Part shown: positions 49,001 through 62,400 of the stretch, piece by piece | Layout: the number at the start of each line of letters is the position of its first letter | Position numbering within the stretch: position 1 is the stretch's first letter | DNA from: Aptenodytes patagonicus | Lineage: Eukaryota; Chordata; Aves; Sphenisciformes; Spheniscidae | Length of the DNA: 64,000 nt | Assembly (NCBI RefSeq): GCF_965638725.1 | Contig: NC_134949.1 | Span: 127,470,294-127,534,293 of the forward strand | Direction of reading: 5' to 3' | Program-made: the position numbers and the translations under genes | Notes under the pieces: model-generated | The model's input: only the letters and a program-made list of their open reading frames with translations | Told to the model about the DNA's origin: nothing | Database searches by the model: none

Positions 49001-52000
49001 TACCCTGCACCCCTTTCAGCCTGGGCTGTACCTAGTACTCACTGTAGCAGCAGGAATTAGTTGTTGCACCCGTGGACAGTAGTTTGTGCAGTGATTTACA
49101 ACGAACTTATCTTCTAGCTCCTTACTCCAACTTTGTTTTAGAGTTAAGACTTCAGTATTGCAGCTATATGGAAGTGGAAGTATCTCCTAAGACCTCTCAG
49201 CATCTGTAAGAATAGGGGAGTGCAGAGCTGGCACGGGACCCAAAGCAACACTTGAGATTATCAGCCTCAGCTCCCTTGAGACTGTGAGCCTTTACTGCCA
49301 TGTGCTGAGTACGAGCCCTCGCTGGCCTCCCAAAAGAGAGGAGCAGGTGCAAGGAAGTAGGGACAAATCGAGGACTATGTAAAGTGGCCTGATTGATAGA
49401 CTGGCCTGCTCTAGGCAGGTCGGTAAGAAGACAAACTCCATATTACTCAGATTTAGCAGTAGATCAACCTTGCTCTCAATTATGTCACTTCTCTAGAGTG
49501 CATTTGCCTCCTCCTCCTTCAGAGCGGGGTGAGAGGGCACCATCTATGAAAGGATTAAGCATCAGTCCCTTTAGGGATGCTTAGTCAGTGAACCCATGCT
49601 TCTCACTACATACTTTCAACCTGCTGTCATTTGATAATCTTGTGGAAGGATTTACAATTTTGTGCTGTCTCAGAAATTTCTGCTTGTTCATTGCAGCTAT
49701 ACTCAGAGGGGATGCTCTGTGCACAGTAGGTCTCTCAGTAAGACCATGGCTAATTGCATCAGGAGGTCAAAAGGAAGGTCTTCTAAAGCGCTACCATTGC
49801 GAACCCCACCTGTATTCCCAGAGCCAGGCCAGGTTGCTTACAGATCCATCATTAGCACCAATAATTAAAAAGCTGCAGATAGAATTTACATAACGTGAAG
49901 CAAAAATTAAAAAATACAATTCTTTTCCCGATAGTTGTGCTGTTTTTGGAAAGTAAGACATGTAAATAGTAGAAATTGGCCATCTAAGTAAAATGAACAT
50001 TTTATTAATTGATTTCTTTTAGCTCAGAATACTAACACTAAATACTATCATTTGACCATCCGGATTCCAAAAGTCATATTATTTTATTCAGCTGGCCCCT
50101 ATTTTTTTTTTTTTATTGAACCCGCAAACTTATCTTTGACTGGAGCAGCTACAAATCCTAGATTCTTGAGTGAAATTCTCTGGAAGGCAGTTTTGGATTT
50201 TGACTTACTCTGTCCCTTTTCTGGATATTCCCATCTTTACATTTCTATCAAAGATCTCTGTCTTTTCCATCTTGTTTCTCTAATGCCCAAAGCAAAAGAA
50301 ACCTGTTGTGTTACAGTCCGCAGTTCAGGTAGGGGAATTAGGAGGAAGACATGTTACATTTTGCACTGGCAGCAAGAAGTCTGCTGAAGATGAGAAGCCA
50401 GAGAGCTGATTTTTGCAGCAGCAGATTCAGAGCTGATTTTCTACCTCTTCACATTTCACCCTCTCTACAGACTAGTACAGGCTCAAGCCAGGATGATTAG
50501 GATTAGGATGAAGTGAGATAGTGGAAAAGAAGTTACTTCATCTCAGTGCAAGCATTTCATACTGGATTGTCTCCCGCTTGAGCTGATGTGTTAAAGAACA
50601 GAGCTGTTTACCTGTGTGCGGTAAACTTAATTTACACTGGGTACACAGCCTGCATTGCACTGCAACCAGAAGTATCCCTGCTCCTGGATCGCTGCCTGAA
50701 ACACAGTCGGAGAGCACAGAGCATGGTTCAGACTCCCCACCTGAACGACAGACGTCTAATGCCAGCCACTACAGTAGTTTCCCTGTTTGGGTGGGAAGGA
50801 CAGGCAGCAACAAACAATGGGTGGATTCATACCAGATTTATTCCAAAACCTAAGAATCAAATCTGTCTTTCCTAAGAAACAAGCTCCCTTTTCAAAAAGA
50901 AGAGTAATTTAAGGTCAAGTACTTTCATCCGAAGCAACATAAAATGAAGAATAGCAAAATTTGGTTGGCATCCTGTGTGGTTTACCAGCGGTCCCTCTGT
51001 TACAGGAAGGAATGCAACGTCCCGCCTGCACAATGCGAAGGACAGCAAGCCCTGTCCCAACACCGCGTGGCAGCAGAATGACATCAGGTCACATTACATG
51101 GAAGCGTGCCACGCAGAAAAGGTCATACCCTGGGCTCCAACCCAGCCTGCCCCACTTGGAAAGCGGGTTTCTGTACCCTGCGACGGCTGCCTTGTTCTGG
51201 AAAACACCTGCTCAGGCTCAGCTTCCCGCAGGGCTGCAGGCAGATGCCACCCAAGCCCCCGACAGCAGCTGATCCCTGGCAGCGAAGCTCTGAGCAAGCA
51301 CACGTGGTAGGAAAAAATAAAGGAGTCGAAAGGGAAGGCTCGTTTCTTAGAAAGAGAAGAGGAATGGGTCACTCTGGGTCTGGCCAGCCGGCACAGGGTG
51401 TTTCACAAACACCAGACCTACATGAACTGAAGTGGCTGCCAAGAGCTGCCCAAAAATGAGCTCGACCCTCTTAGGACAACCGCAGCTGACAGCCTCCCTT
51501 GCAGGACAACTTCTCCCTCTCTTTCTTCCCTTTGGGTTATTTCCTGAGCTGCTGCAAGCTAAACGTAGACCCACAGGGGCTGGCAGATACCAGCAATGTC
51601 TGGCAATGCCCCCACGGATATAACCAGTCATGTCTGTGTCCTCCCCACCTGGTATGAATTGCCATGTGTCACCGTGTTATAAAGCAGTGAGCTGTGCCCT
51701 TGCAGGTGCCAGCTCTCAGTGAGACGGCTCCGTGTCCCTTGCCCATCTGTTAACCCCTTTGCAACAGCAGTGAGGCTGGTTTCTGCCCAGCCCCACAAAA
51801 CCCTGGGGAATGGTGGGCAACGTGGTCCCCAAAGCGTGGCTGCGGGGCCCGGGCCAGCACTGCCAACCCCGAATGGTCTCGCACAGTCTTGAAGTGAAAA
51901 CCAACCTTCTTAGGCAGGAACTGTGCTTGATTTTGCACGAGACATCCAGGCACCCTCTGGCACCCACGGCAGCGACTGCCACTGGGAGCTGAGCTGGTGT

Positions 52001-52611
52001 CCCCTGGCGGTGCCGCACTGTGCCTTGCTCTCCCGCCCATCCAACCATCGGTACCCAACCTCAGAGGGACTCTGCCCTGCCTAATTTCTTAGTTTTGTAC
52101 CACCAGAGTCTTACTAAGGGATTGCATCCAAGCTAGGCTCTGGCTTATCCCCATTTATTAAAATGCCTACCAGTTTGGATGCTTGTGGACCTGATGGTCT
52201 TGCTGCTGCAGCAGGTTGAAAAGGGAAGCACATCCTAAATTCCCCTAGTTTTGGGGACATAATGGGGCTCATGTGGCTGGTGATGAGGTCTGGTACATCC
52301 AAGGAGTGGTTCGGTGCCCATGCTGTAACATTCAAAGCCTGGCTTAGGGCAGGAAAAGGAAATATAGACACTAAACCACTTGCACTCCCCATCCTTAAAA
52401 ATGCCCTGTGCCTTTCTTCCCCACACAAGGTGCAACACAGTCATTTACATCTGTTAGTCAGAGAGGCAAAGAGGGAGGACACTCGCACATCTCACAAGGG
52501 TATGTTTCTTACCCATTTGGCACCATGCAAATGGTGATGCCCTGGCAGAGTGCCAGACTCAGTGACCAAGCCATCAAAGAGACACATTGTCAGGTGCTGG
52601 GACTCTAAAAT
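46019..52611. other. Intergenic DNA, no gene recognised
   Basis: Holds the 11-bp minisatellite at 48529-48616. Otherwise unique-looking non-coding sequence; open frames are at most about 150 codons and resemble nothing I know. Confidence 0.55.
48529..48616 (+). repeat. 11-bp G-rich minisatellite (8 units)
   Basis: Eight head-to-tail copies of GGGGTGATGCN, the first and seventh beginning AGGG; variants end in a, c or t. Consecutive G4 blocks are separated by exactly seven bases, which also meets the canonical G-quadruplex spacing rule. Confidence 0.9.
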
Positions 52612-52671
52612 GAATAGAACAGAATAGAATAGAATAGAATAGAACAGAACAGAACAGAACAGAACAGAATA
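52612..52671 (-). repeat. (GAATA/GAACA)n pentanucleotide microsatellite
   Basis: About 12 pentamers: mostly AGAAT units, then a homogeneous block of AGAAC units, then AGAAT again. It sits exactly at the 3' tail of the outer CR1 and so most likely grew from that element's ATTCT-type tail. Confidence 0.85.
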
Positions 52672-52748
52672 TTTCAGTTGAAAGGGACCTACAACAATCA
52701 TCTAGTCCAGCTTCCTGACCATTTCAGGGCTGACCAAAAGTTCAAGCA
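52672..52748 (-). mobile_element. Outer CR1, 3' part (left of the nested insertion)
   Basis: Contains a CR1 3' UTR subtype (tttcagttgaaagggacc, catctagtccagcttcctga, cagggctgaccaaaagttc). It reads as minus-strand CR1 and is interrupted after ttcaagca by a second CR1; its continuation is at 53325-53411. Confidence 0.85.
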
Positions 52749-53324
52749 TAGAATCATAGAATCACAGAATGGTCTGGGCTGGAAGGGACCTCTAAAGATC
52801 ATCTAGTCCAACCCCCCTGCCATGGGCATCATGGACATCTTCAACTAGATCAGGTTGCTCAGAGCCCCGTCCAACCTGACCTGGAATGTTTCCAGGGATG
52901 GGGCATCCACCACCTCTCTGGGCAACCTGTGCCAGAGTTTCACCACCCCCATCGTAAAAAAGGTCTTCCTTATATCTAGTCTGAATCTACCCTCTTTCAG
53001 TTTAAAACCATTCCCCCTTGTCCTATCGCGACAGGCCCTATTAAAAAGTCTGTCCCCATCTTTCTTATAAACCCCTTTTAAGTACTGAAAGGCCACAATA
53101 AGATCTTCCTGTAGCTTTCTCTTCTCCAGGCTGAACAACCCCAACTCTCTCAGCCTGTCCTCATAGGAGAGGTGTTCCATCCCCCTGATCATTTTCGTGG
53201 CCCTCTTCTGGACCCGCTCCAACAGGTCCGTGTCTTTCCTGTGCTGAGGGCTCCAGAGCTGGACGCAGTACTCCAGGTGAGGTCTCACCAGAGCAGAGTA
53301 GAGGGGCAGAATCACCTCCCTCGA
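52749..53324 (-). mobile_element. Inner CR1 LINE inserted into an older CR1
   Basis: The tail (tagaatcatagaatcacaga) lies at the left. The body carries the end of the CR1 reverse-transcriptase ORF on the minus strand: REVILPLYSALVRPHLEYC, LLERVQKRATKMIRG, RLRELGLFSLEKRKL, DRTRGNGFKLKEGRFRLDIR, LWHRLPREVVDAPSLETF, ending SNLI and a TAG stop at 52847-52845. The frame is still open over about 160 codons, so the copy is fairly young. It is 5'-truncated at about 53324 and cannot be autonomous. Confidence 0.9.
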
Positions 53325-53411
53325 GGTGTTATTAAGGGCATTGTCCAAATGCCTTTTAAACACTGACAGGCATGGGGCATCGACCACCTTTCTAGGAAGC
53401 CTGTTCCAAGC
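53325..53411 (-). mobile_element. Outer CR1, ORF2 end (right of the nested insertion)
   Basis: Encodes VDAPCLSVFKRHLDNALNN on the minus strand, the last residues of CR1 ORF2 of a second subtype. Together with 52672-52748 it rebuilds one older CR1, in which ttcaagca would continue directly into gttattaagggcatt. Confidence 0.85.
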
Positions 53412-56400
53412 TTCCTAGATACCAGCTCCCTGTGGGCCACCAAATCTAGCCCCTGATTTCACACACAAGCACCTTTCACATCCTTTTTCATCCCTTCCTG
53501 ATGCAGCTGCTCTGGCCAGCATAGCAGCTGCACCCCAGCATCCCAAATACATCTGCCTTCCCCATACCGGACATTTAGATGGGATACTTGGCTCAAAGCT
53601 TAGGCTGCTCAAGCTGGGCTGCAGATGAAGCCCTGTCTCTACTGAAGTCAATGGCAGTTTTACCTTTGGTTTCAATGGGGAGTTAATTTTGCCCTGTACA
53701 GTGATGACTTCCTGTTTGGCAGCGACCCTGCAGGACATTAGGCAAAGGCCACGGCCATTCTTGTCCCCATCCTGCTCCGACAAGCAACTTGCTGTGTGAC
53801 TCGCAGTCACGCCACCTTTTCATGCCTCAGTTTCCCCCTCCGTATCTAAAAGGAAGCCCAAGTTGAAAATGCACCTTCCCCTTCTTTATGAAGTTCTTTG
53901 ATACAAAGATTTAAAGAACATAAGAGCTAACATTGACCTTCACTTTCCTTTACTGTGTCCAGACCTATTTCGTGCCTATTTATGGCAACCTGGTCATTAG
54001 CACTATAAGAACAAATTCAGCACAAAGAAAGCTTTAAACCACTGAAGTGGGGTGTGCCGGGCTGTCAGAACAGCTATTGTACAATACTTTCCTCCTTGCC
54101 CTATCAAAAGACAAAAGCTGCATTTGATGATTGAAGACACAGAAACCAGAACAGCAACGGGAGCTCCTCCTGCAAAAAAGGAATTCCGTATTTCCTAAAC
54201 CCCACATTTCTCCTTTCCTCCTTGGACCTCCCCACAAGGGGATCAGAGCAGGACTCTTCCCCCAGCTTCCAGCTCACCTCTCGCAGCCCCTCAAGTCAGT
54301 CCTGGGCTAAGCCATTCCAGCAGTGTCAGAAGAGCTTGTGATTTGTACATTTTCTGTCGTTCTGTTTTCAGATAAACAACGGAGCAGGCAGCTGATGTGA
54401 GATGTGGACAGTCTCTTTGTCGGTCAGGGAGCTGCTGCCACTTGCTGGCATCCTGTCATGTACAAGTGAAAAGGTTTTTCCTTCTGCATTTCTTCCCATG
54501 GAAGGTTTCAAGGGTGAAAACACATTGAAAGGAGGTGATGCACCTCCTGCTAAGCCTGGAGGAATTTTTCGTGTATGGTTTCAGGTTTCCTCATAGCTCT
54601 CTTAGCACCCACGGGCCTTACTATTGCACATCTCCTTTTATTTTCTCTCTGTCCCTCTTCCTGGAGCAGGGCTGCTCTGCTCTAGCTCTAGAGCCAGGGG
54701 AAGACCAGATGCCTTTGCCTCACTGAAACTCAGAGACAATGAGAAGACCTGAGTTAACCAGATCTTTCACGACTCTCCCTCTGAACCAAAATCAGGCTGG
54801 AACAGGATATTCATGTTCAGATGTGAACAACAGTGAGATTGCCTCAGAGAGAAAAAAACCCTAAGAATCCTATTGTGAAAACATAATGTCCTGGTGGGTT
54901 TAATTTTAATGAAAACAATTGTGGTAGCAGCTTGATATCCCTTGAAAACACATGCACAGGCACCCACTGTAGGTACACTATATATATCTTTTGTCACTCC
55001 ATCATTTCTTGTCTTTTGTTCAATTCCATTTCAAAATGCCCATCTGGCCTATGTTGCCAGCAACATAGCAAACCAACTCCAGGCTTGATTGGTCCTAGGG
55101 AGGTACCCACAACTCTGTGTAAACAACACCGTGGAAGACATGGGTGTAGTAATATTTTCCAGCTTGGATATGATGGAAATGGAAATCCATACCCTCCTCA
55201 AAGAGGCACAGGGTTGTGCAAGTAGATGCAGCAAGGAGGGAAATATAAAAATGCAAAATAAAACTAGATCTTACAAAACGAGCACTGTACTTCAGGTGCC
55301 AGACCCTGTGGATGCTTGGAGGATGCTATGCTGCCCGAATAGACCTATTCTGGCAACCGTGTTTCCTGGGAGAAGAGGCTTTAGAGATATTTTATGGTTG
55401 ACACAAATAAGCTGAAAGGAGGGAATTCATTCCTCCCAGAAAGTGCACCACAAAATGACTGGGGAACACCTTTTCTGCCCAGGAGGTGAAACTATGCTGT
55501 GGATCATGCAAACACAAGGCATACCCATCCTGAGAAAGCTCTGTTTGTTTGTTGACCATCGGTTTAGCTGGAGATTAGATAAAGCTTAATTAATGCAGTC
55601 CAGTTATGCTTTCTAGGTTAAATTCTCGACACACAGATAAAAATTATTACAGAAAGTCACAGGCTTAAAGTCAAGGGAAGAGAGAGTGCATTTTAATCAC
55701 TAACTCAAAGGGGCCTTTTTACAAAACAAACCTTATTAGCGAGTTGTTATCTGGTCCATGCTCACAGCCTCCTTTGCTTGGCAGACCAAGAGTATCACCC
55801 TGGGAAAAGCCCCAGAAATGATCTCTCAAGCCTGCCCTTTTATGACCCCAAATATCTGTTTTCTACATTCATTTGCAAATATTCTGCAACATGTTGGAGT
55901 TGGCCTTTTGTCATTGGGAAAATATCAACTCATTTACATATATATTCACAGAATCTCAATGACTTTGCAAATGTCTTATCAGAAACCTTCAGGGTCACAG
56001 TGACCTCTAAGTAGGTATTAATGGCAGCCCCATTCACAAAATCTCACCAAAACCTCATTACCTTCCAAGCAGATTCTGACCAAACAAATTAACGCATCAT
56101 GAGCCCTTCTTGCCTTTCACCCGATTTACAAACACAATGCCATCTTCTGGGTCAGAGAAAATAATTCCTGTTTCTGTTACACTGATCAACCAGGTTCCTA
56201 ATGAACCCGGAGTCCAATTCTTTCCAAAGCCTTTTTAGGAGTCGAATTCCTGCCTGGTTATACCACTACAGCTACCCAAAACTTTTGTATCGTCAAGTGG
56301 CAGCCAAATGGAAAAGAGATGGACTGAAACCGGGATGGTGACCGAGGGAGAGAATAATACTAAGCAGTAGGGATGACTGCCTCAAGCTCCCCAAAACACC

Positions 56401-59400
56401 TCTGGAAACAGGACTAAATAACAAAAAAGTACCTTGAAGTTTGAAACACCTCAAGATTATGAACCAAAGTAGGCAACACGAGGGAGAGGAAGGGAGCTAG
56501 GCGTAACCAAAGGCAGAAGCAGTGTGTCGAGCCCTTCCCCAGAGAAAGCAAAGCCCACAACCCAGGACTGAGGATAGCGAGGCAAAATGCAGCAGAAAGA
56601 AGATGAGCAAAAGGAGAGGCTGGGGCCAGCTGATGTCCAGAGCTATGGCCACAACATCGGTGGGAGCAAGGCCAAAATGACATTAAATCTGCAGAAGCAT
56701 CGTCAAAATAGCATCCCCCTGGCTGAAACGCCACGAGCCTGAGGGTGAGCTACAGGCCAGCTACTGTAACCGAGTCAGGCGGTTCCCAGGGGGCACATGT
56801 TCCAGCACATCCAGCAGACCTAACTTTGGCTACGCCTCCTGTTATTACGCTCAGCGCTATGTCAAACCATCCGACGGGTCCGCAGCGCCTTTCAGTGGGA
56901 CAAGAGGGTCACTGGAAGAGCACAGCTCGTGTGGCGCAAGCCAGGGGGCATGAGTTAGTACCTGGTGAACTACCCCTGCTCTAACTCTGCTGCACTTGTA
57001 GCCGAGGAGCTGAGCGCGTCCCTCCCAGCACAGCGAGGACAGGTCTCCTGAGGAGGAGGAGCGGCTGAGAAGAGGAAGGCATTCGAAACGACCCAAGGAG
57101 TCTGTCTGTGCTGCCTGTGGAGCTGGCCAAGGGAGCAGAAAGAGTAAATGGCAAGAAGTAATGATCAGTTAAAATATTTGTATTACACATGGAAGAGAAG
57201 AAAATGGAAAGGGAGATAAATTATAGCATGCTAAGATTGCAAATAGTCATTTCCATTTTTCCTCTATAACACACACCCCCCCCCCTTTCTGCCTGTTTTC
57301 CTATGGAAACAAAGCACTCTGATCCCCTCCCTCTGACTTTAATAACTTTTGAACTTATTGGCCAATTTTGATTAAATTTACTGAGAGGCAATGATATCAA
57401 AGATGATTTCATTCCCGTAAGAGTTGCCCTGGCCAGGCAGAGAAGAGAATTTATCCTATTTGAGAGAGCAGTGTAAACTCACCATTTACCAAGCAACAAA
57501 GAATCCATGTGCGCACATATCTCTGCACAGCTGAGGAAGAAAGAGGACGACAGAGGTGTCCAAACACCAGTAACAGCTCTGGCCAAGCTCATGGTCTTAG
57601 ACATCAAGGCCAATCAAGCACTAGACACACTGTCTTGCTGGTAATGTGTTTGGGAGACATGCTACTTGCAATGGCACAGAACAAGCTCTCCTTTTGCTTG
57701 CATGTGCATCACAGATTTCAAATTATGCCCTCAGGTAGGGTCAGTGCTTTGTGCTAAGGTTGAGGGAGCACCGCCCTAACCCCTAAGCACCCACCTGTAG
57801 GCTCATGCCTGCCCTTTCTACCTGGGGGTGGAGGCCTTTCCTGCCTCCAAAGCACAAGCGTGAAGCTCCCACCTACAGGCGAGTGGGAGGCCATTCGACA
57901 CGGGTGCTCTCCTCCTGCTTTTTGGCTGTATATAGGCAGTGCTAAAAACCAGCCTGCATAAACCACCGGAATAGGAATGGAAAGCGTAACAGAATGATCA
58001 TATGCCTGGTAAGAGGCCAAACGCTGACAGCAAAGAAGCCTATACGGTCTTGTTAACCTACTAAAATAACGTAACTCTTTCCCACTGGCACATTCATATA
58101 TGACTTCTGCCACAACAGGTCAGTAAAGATTTATTTACCAGGTCTGCGGCACAAAGGGTAGGAAATGCTAGCTGGACCCTGCTGGAAGGCTGGATAAAAA
58201 TGCAGTAAACAGCAGCAAACTGTTGTGCTGGTGGTGAGCGTAAGTGCTTCGGTGCTTTTCCTCTTGCTGAAACCTCCAATGGTGGCTATAAATCTTTTGC
58301 TGCCACTTGCAGTGGGTATTTACTAATTACAGCATCAGCACGTCTTGTACCAGTCTGTGGGTCCTCGGGATAGCCTAGCAAAGGAGCAGAAATAGTTTTG
58401 CAATGAAGGCAGGTTCAAGGAATGAATGTCTCAGCACTGATCTCTCCACTGCTCTGGCAGCAGCGCTAGGAAACTAAGGATCACAATACAGAGAACAAGG
58501 ATGTTAATTCTGCCTAAATAACAGACTGCGTTTCCTCTACCCGGCTGTTCTGGGGAGCTAATTACACAGATTCCCAAATCAAAGAAATATAAAACAGTCT
58601 GCAAACGATTGCAATGTTGATGTGTTGGCAGGCCAAACCATGACATATGGTCCTTCAGTATGCCATCCTAGAGAACAGGCTCACGAGCAACGCTCGTTAC
58701 GCAAAATAATGTCGTAAATAACAGAAAGAGGCTGATTTTAGAAATGTACTTGAGGTGGCCTCCCTGCTTAGCCTCACTAGAAGACAGTCAGTGTTTCACA
58801 GAGCTGCTGCCAGCCTGGTGATAGGTTCCCAAATGTACCTCCCTTGAGGGGGAAGGAAGGTGAATCATATCCAGACAGGATCCCGGCTCAGTCAATACCC
58901 ACACACAAACTTTGCTAAAACAGCACTAAGGTTGCAAAGTCAAGATTTCGGCACTAACGCTCGCAGAGCACCGTGCGCGTGTGCGTGTACCACCAGCCCT
59001 GTTTTGGGAGCGCCCCGTGGCAGTGTGGCAGCCCTCACGCCACTCATCAGCAGGATTTGGACCTCGAAGTTCACCACCCGGACCCCTGCCGCAGACCTCA
59101 TGGAGTAAGGGATGCCTGCACGGACCGTCTGTAGGCCAGGAGGGGAGAGAGGTGAGACACGAGTGCCCCAAGGGCTTTCACATGCCTTCACCCACAGCAG
59201 CCACATGGAGGTTCGGCGATCTGCAGTCCCAGCCGAGGAGGTGAGCATCACTCCCGATGGCACAGCGCTTGGGCCATTCCCCAAAAGTGAGACCCTTCCT
59301 CTCTCCTCCTCCTTCACGCTGCCCTTGCCCAAGCTCTTCCTCTTCCTCCACCCCGGCAGCGCCTCACTTCGTCCCTTTGCAACCTGACCCACTGCCACCA

Positions 59401-62400
59401 CCCCACCTCGGCCCCTGGTCAGCCCCCCAGTTCGTCCTCTGTCCCTCATGGGCACCCCGGCACTAGCCCAGCCGGCACGCCTGGCCTCAAGCAGAAACAC
59501 TGGGGACCAGACCAGCGCTCCTCCCTGGCAAGCGCAGAAGTGAATTTCCCTGTGCAAAGGTTAAGGACAGAGCTGATTTATTTTCTCCTTACCCTTGGGG
59601 CTACAAAGTTCAGCTGCACAGAGCAGCATCCCCGCATCGAGCGGCTCGGGGCACTGAGATCAAGATTTTGGCCCAGAAGACAGGTAACCCGGGCTCCCCT
59701 GCCTGCATCCTCAACCCACCCTCTTCCTGCCCCATCAGGACCACAGGGTGGTAGGGAAAAGGCAAGGGGGAGTGCGACCCACCGCACCGCTCCTCCCTTA
59801 AGGTCATAATTTTGCTGCTTGTAGCCCTGGGCAATGGATTACTTTTTACGTGCCCAACACCTGCTCTGGACACACGTCATTTGCTGTGGAGTTTATTATT
59901 CCAGGGAAGGCTAAAGGGGCACAATGCCATTGCACTTGCCTGCCTCACTGCACACTGAAATCCCAAATTCTGGCATGCCGAGGGCCCCAGGTTGCCTTCC
60001 TCTCACCCTGCCTGTGTTTGGCCTTCAAACAGGCAAATATAACTCTGGTAATGGCATAGAGGAAAGCTCGGAGAGGCCACGGGAGCCTTGTGCCTCTTGG
60101 GAAGGAGGCAGCAGATAAACAGGATTAGGGAATTTAGCATAGCTCAACCTGCCAATTTTTGCAAAAAGGAAATGTAGGCAGTGCCTGCAGCCCTGATTCA
60201 GAGGAGAAGCCTTTGAAATGCCTGCCAGGCGAAACATGTTAAGATACAAGCTGCTTTTCCTCCATAACAGGGTGCAGTGCAGGGAACAGCCCTCCTCTGT
60301 GATGCCCACCCTGCGCCAGGCAGAGTTTGTGGTGCATAGCCGGACGGCGAGAGCCCTGGGAGCCAGGCAAAGCAGGTCTGATCCTGCGTCACAGGCTCCA
60401 GCTGCTGCTGGGATTCAAATAGGGAGGTCAGCTGCAAGATGTTCTGTTACGGACCAAACCGAAAAATTTCACTAAGAATTGGTTCCCCAGAAAAATCTTG
60501 ATTTTTTTTCACCTCTTTTTTTTTTTTTTAAAGAGCAGACCTGAGAACTAAAGTATGTGAAATGGGGTAGGAAGGGGTTGGATTTGGGGTTTTCTTTGGA
60601 GAAAGTGTTTGGATTTTCAGGTGAAAATGGTTAGTTTTCATCTTTCCATTGGAACGGCAGCTATACCATGGGGAAATACGGGTGTGCGCCTGCTAGCTCT
60701 AACACCTAGTCTCCCAGCAGCAGGATTGTTCTGCAGTGGTTAGGGCTTCGCCCTGTGGGAACGTGATATTAGAGGGGCCACCCTAGCATCGCATAACTCT
60801 GCCCTCAGGAGTCTCGCACCACCAGGAGAGGAGGACGTGCCCGTAACTTGCCTCTGCTCTGGGACAAGGGGAGCTGCCAGCGTCTCTCCCCAAAAAGCAG
60901 AGCCCCCGGCATCCTCTCCCCACTCCTGGTCACGGCACCGGAGGATGAACGCTGATTTTCGAGTGAGCTTTCTGCCAGCAAGCGCACAATGAAGCCCGCG
61001 AGGGCTCTGCTCATTAAACCCAAGGGGAGCATACTGGGAGAAAGGGCAGGAGCACTGTAAAAATAAGTTGCTGCTGTGTGATCAGCTTCATGGTGGTCCA
61101 GCCCAGCTCGTACGGTCCAGTACACTGGACTGCCGTGTTGGTAATACTTGGTGTTATCACTAGCGGCTGTGCCTTTTTGCCCCTCAGGTTTGGCTGGAGA
61201 TGGTGCCTTGAAGGCACAGAGCCAGGTTTGAGCAGTTTAGTAGAGCTGGGGAGAGGGGGGATAAGAAAATCAGAGCAGAAACCACCACAGCCTAAGCAGT
61301 CCTTGTGGCACACCTGTAGGGGTGCTCTGACAGGGACAAGGACCCCCCCTGAAAGAACAGTAGCATCCATCATCCCAGCCAGAGAACAAGCAGCTCTTCC
61401 CGCTGCCTCTGCCACGGAGCCAGAAATCTTCAGCGAAGAGCTGGGGTAGGCACATGGGGAGAGAAACTGGCATGAAACGATGGAGCTGGTCTGGAGCATG
61501 GCAAAGCCCAACCCAGGGTTTTCAAGGCAGGACCAACCTGTTTCTTGGAAACACGGATGAAGGGATGCACACATGAGGTCTGCGGCAGTACGCGTGTCCC
61601 CTGGGGTGGGAATGAGGCGACCGGTGCGGGTGGTGGTGATGTAAGGTGGTGGAGACTTCCTGAGTGCCCCGGGTGCTCATACAGGATTTGGCCGTGTCTC
61701 TACAACTGAGGGGAGCAGGGCAGCCATCGGGCAGCTGCCGGCGATGGAGAGTGAGGCTGGTGTTCCCCAGCAGGAAGCTCCAGGTCAGGGCGGTCAGCCC
61801 TGTCTTTGCAAGAAGGCTGAGTCTGCAGGCCTTGCAACTACAGGGCCAAATCAAACCCCAGCACATGTAAACACACAAAAAAGCTGCACTCCTAGAGTAC
61901 TTAGTACCAAGTCCAGCTAAAATGAAGAAAACTCTAAGTTTTTAGTTTATATATATATTTTTAATTATTTACTTGCAGGTAGTGATTCAGAAAAAGTTTT
62001 TTTCAAAGTTGGTCTGGACAGACTTTTGTTAAAACTTACTTTTCTCCTGCACAAGTGGCACCCACCACTAGCGAGTTATAAGAGCAAAGAATTAAGTGAG
62101 GAATCATGTCTGGTTTCCCTGCATCTGATCTGAATTTTCTCTCTTTCACATTGTGTGATATTTGTTCTCTTCCTCAGGGTACTCTTGTCCTTGGACGAGA
62201 TTTTAGTGCTGCTCTTAAATCCTGTTTGGATGGATTTCCAGCAAGCCCCAGACAGTTGAAAGCTTGGTTGCACAGCATGCGAGATAGGACCCTTTGGTAT
62301 GTGGTGCATGGAGCAGGCATGGGGAGAAGCTGCTTCTTCAGACAAGGTCTCACATGTGGTGGGCAGGTTTCCAAAGCAGCCCACCCCTTCCCTGCTCTCC

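Noticed and set aside
58940..59557. 205-codon minus-strand open frame
   Set aside because: A GC-rich stretch with open frames on both strands and no motif, domain or splice context.
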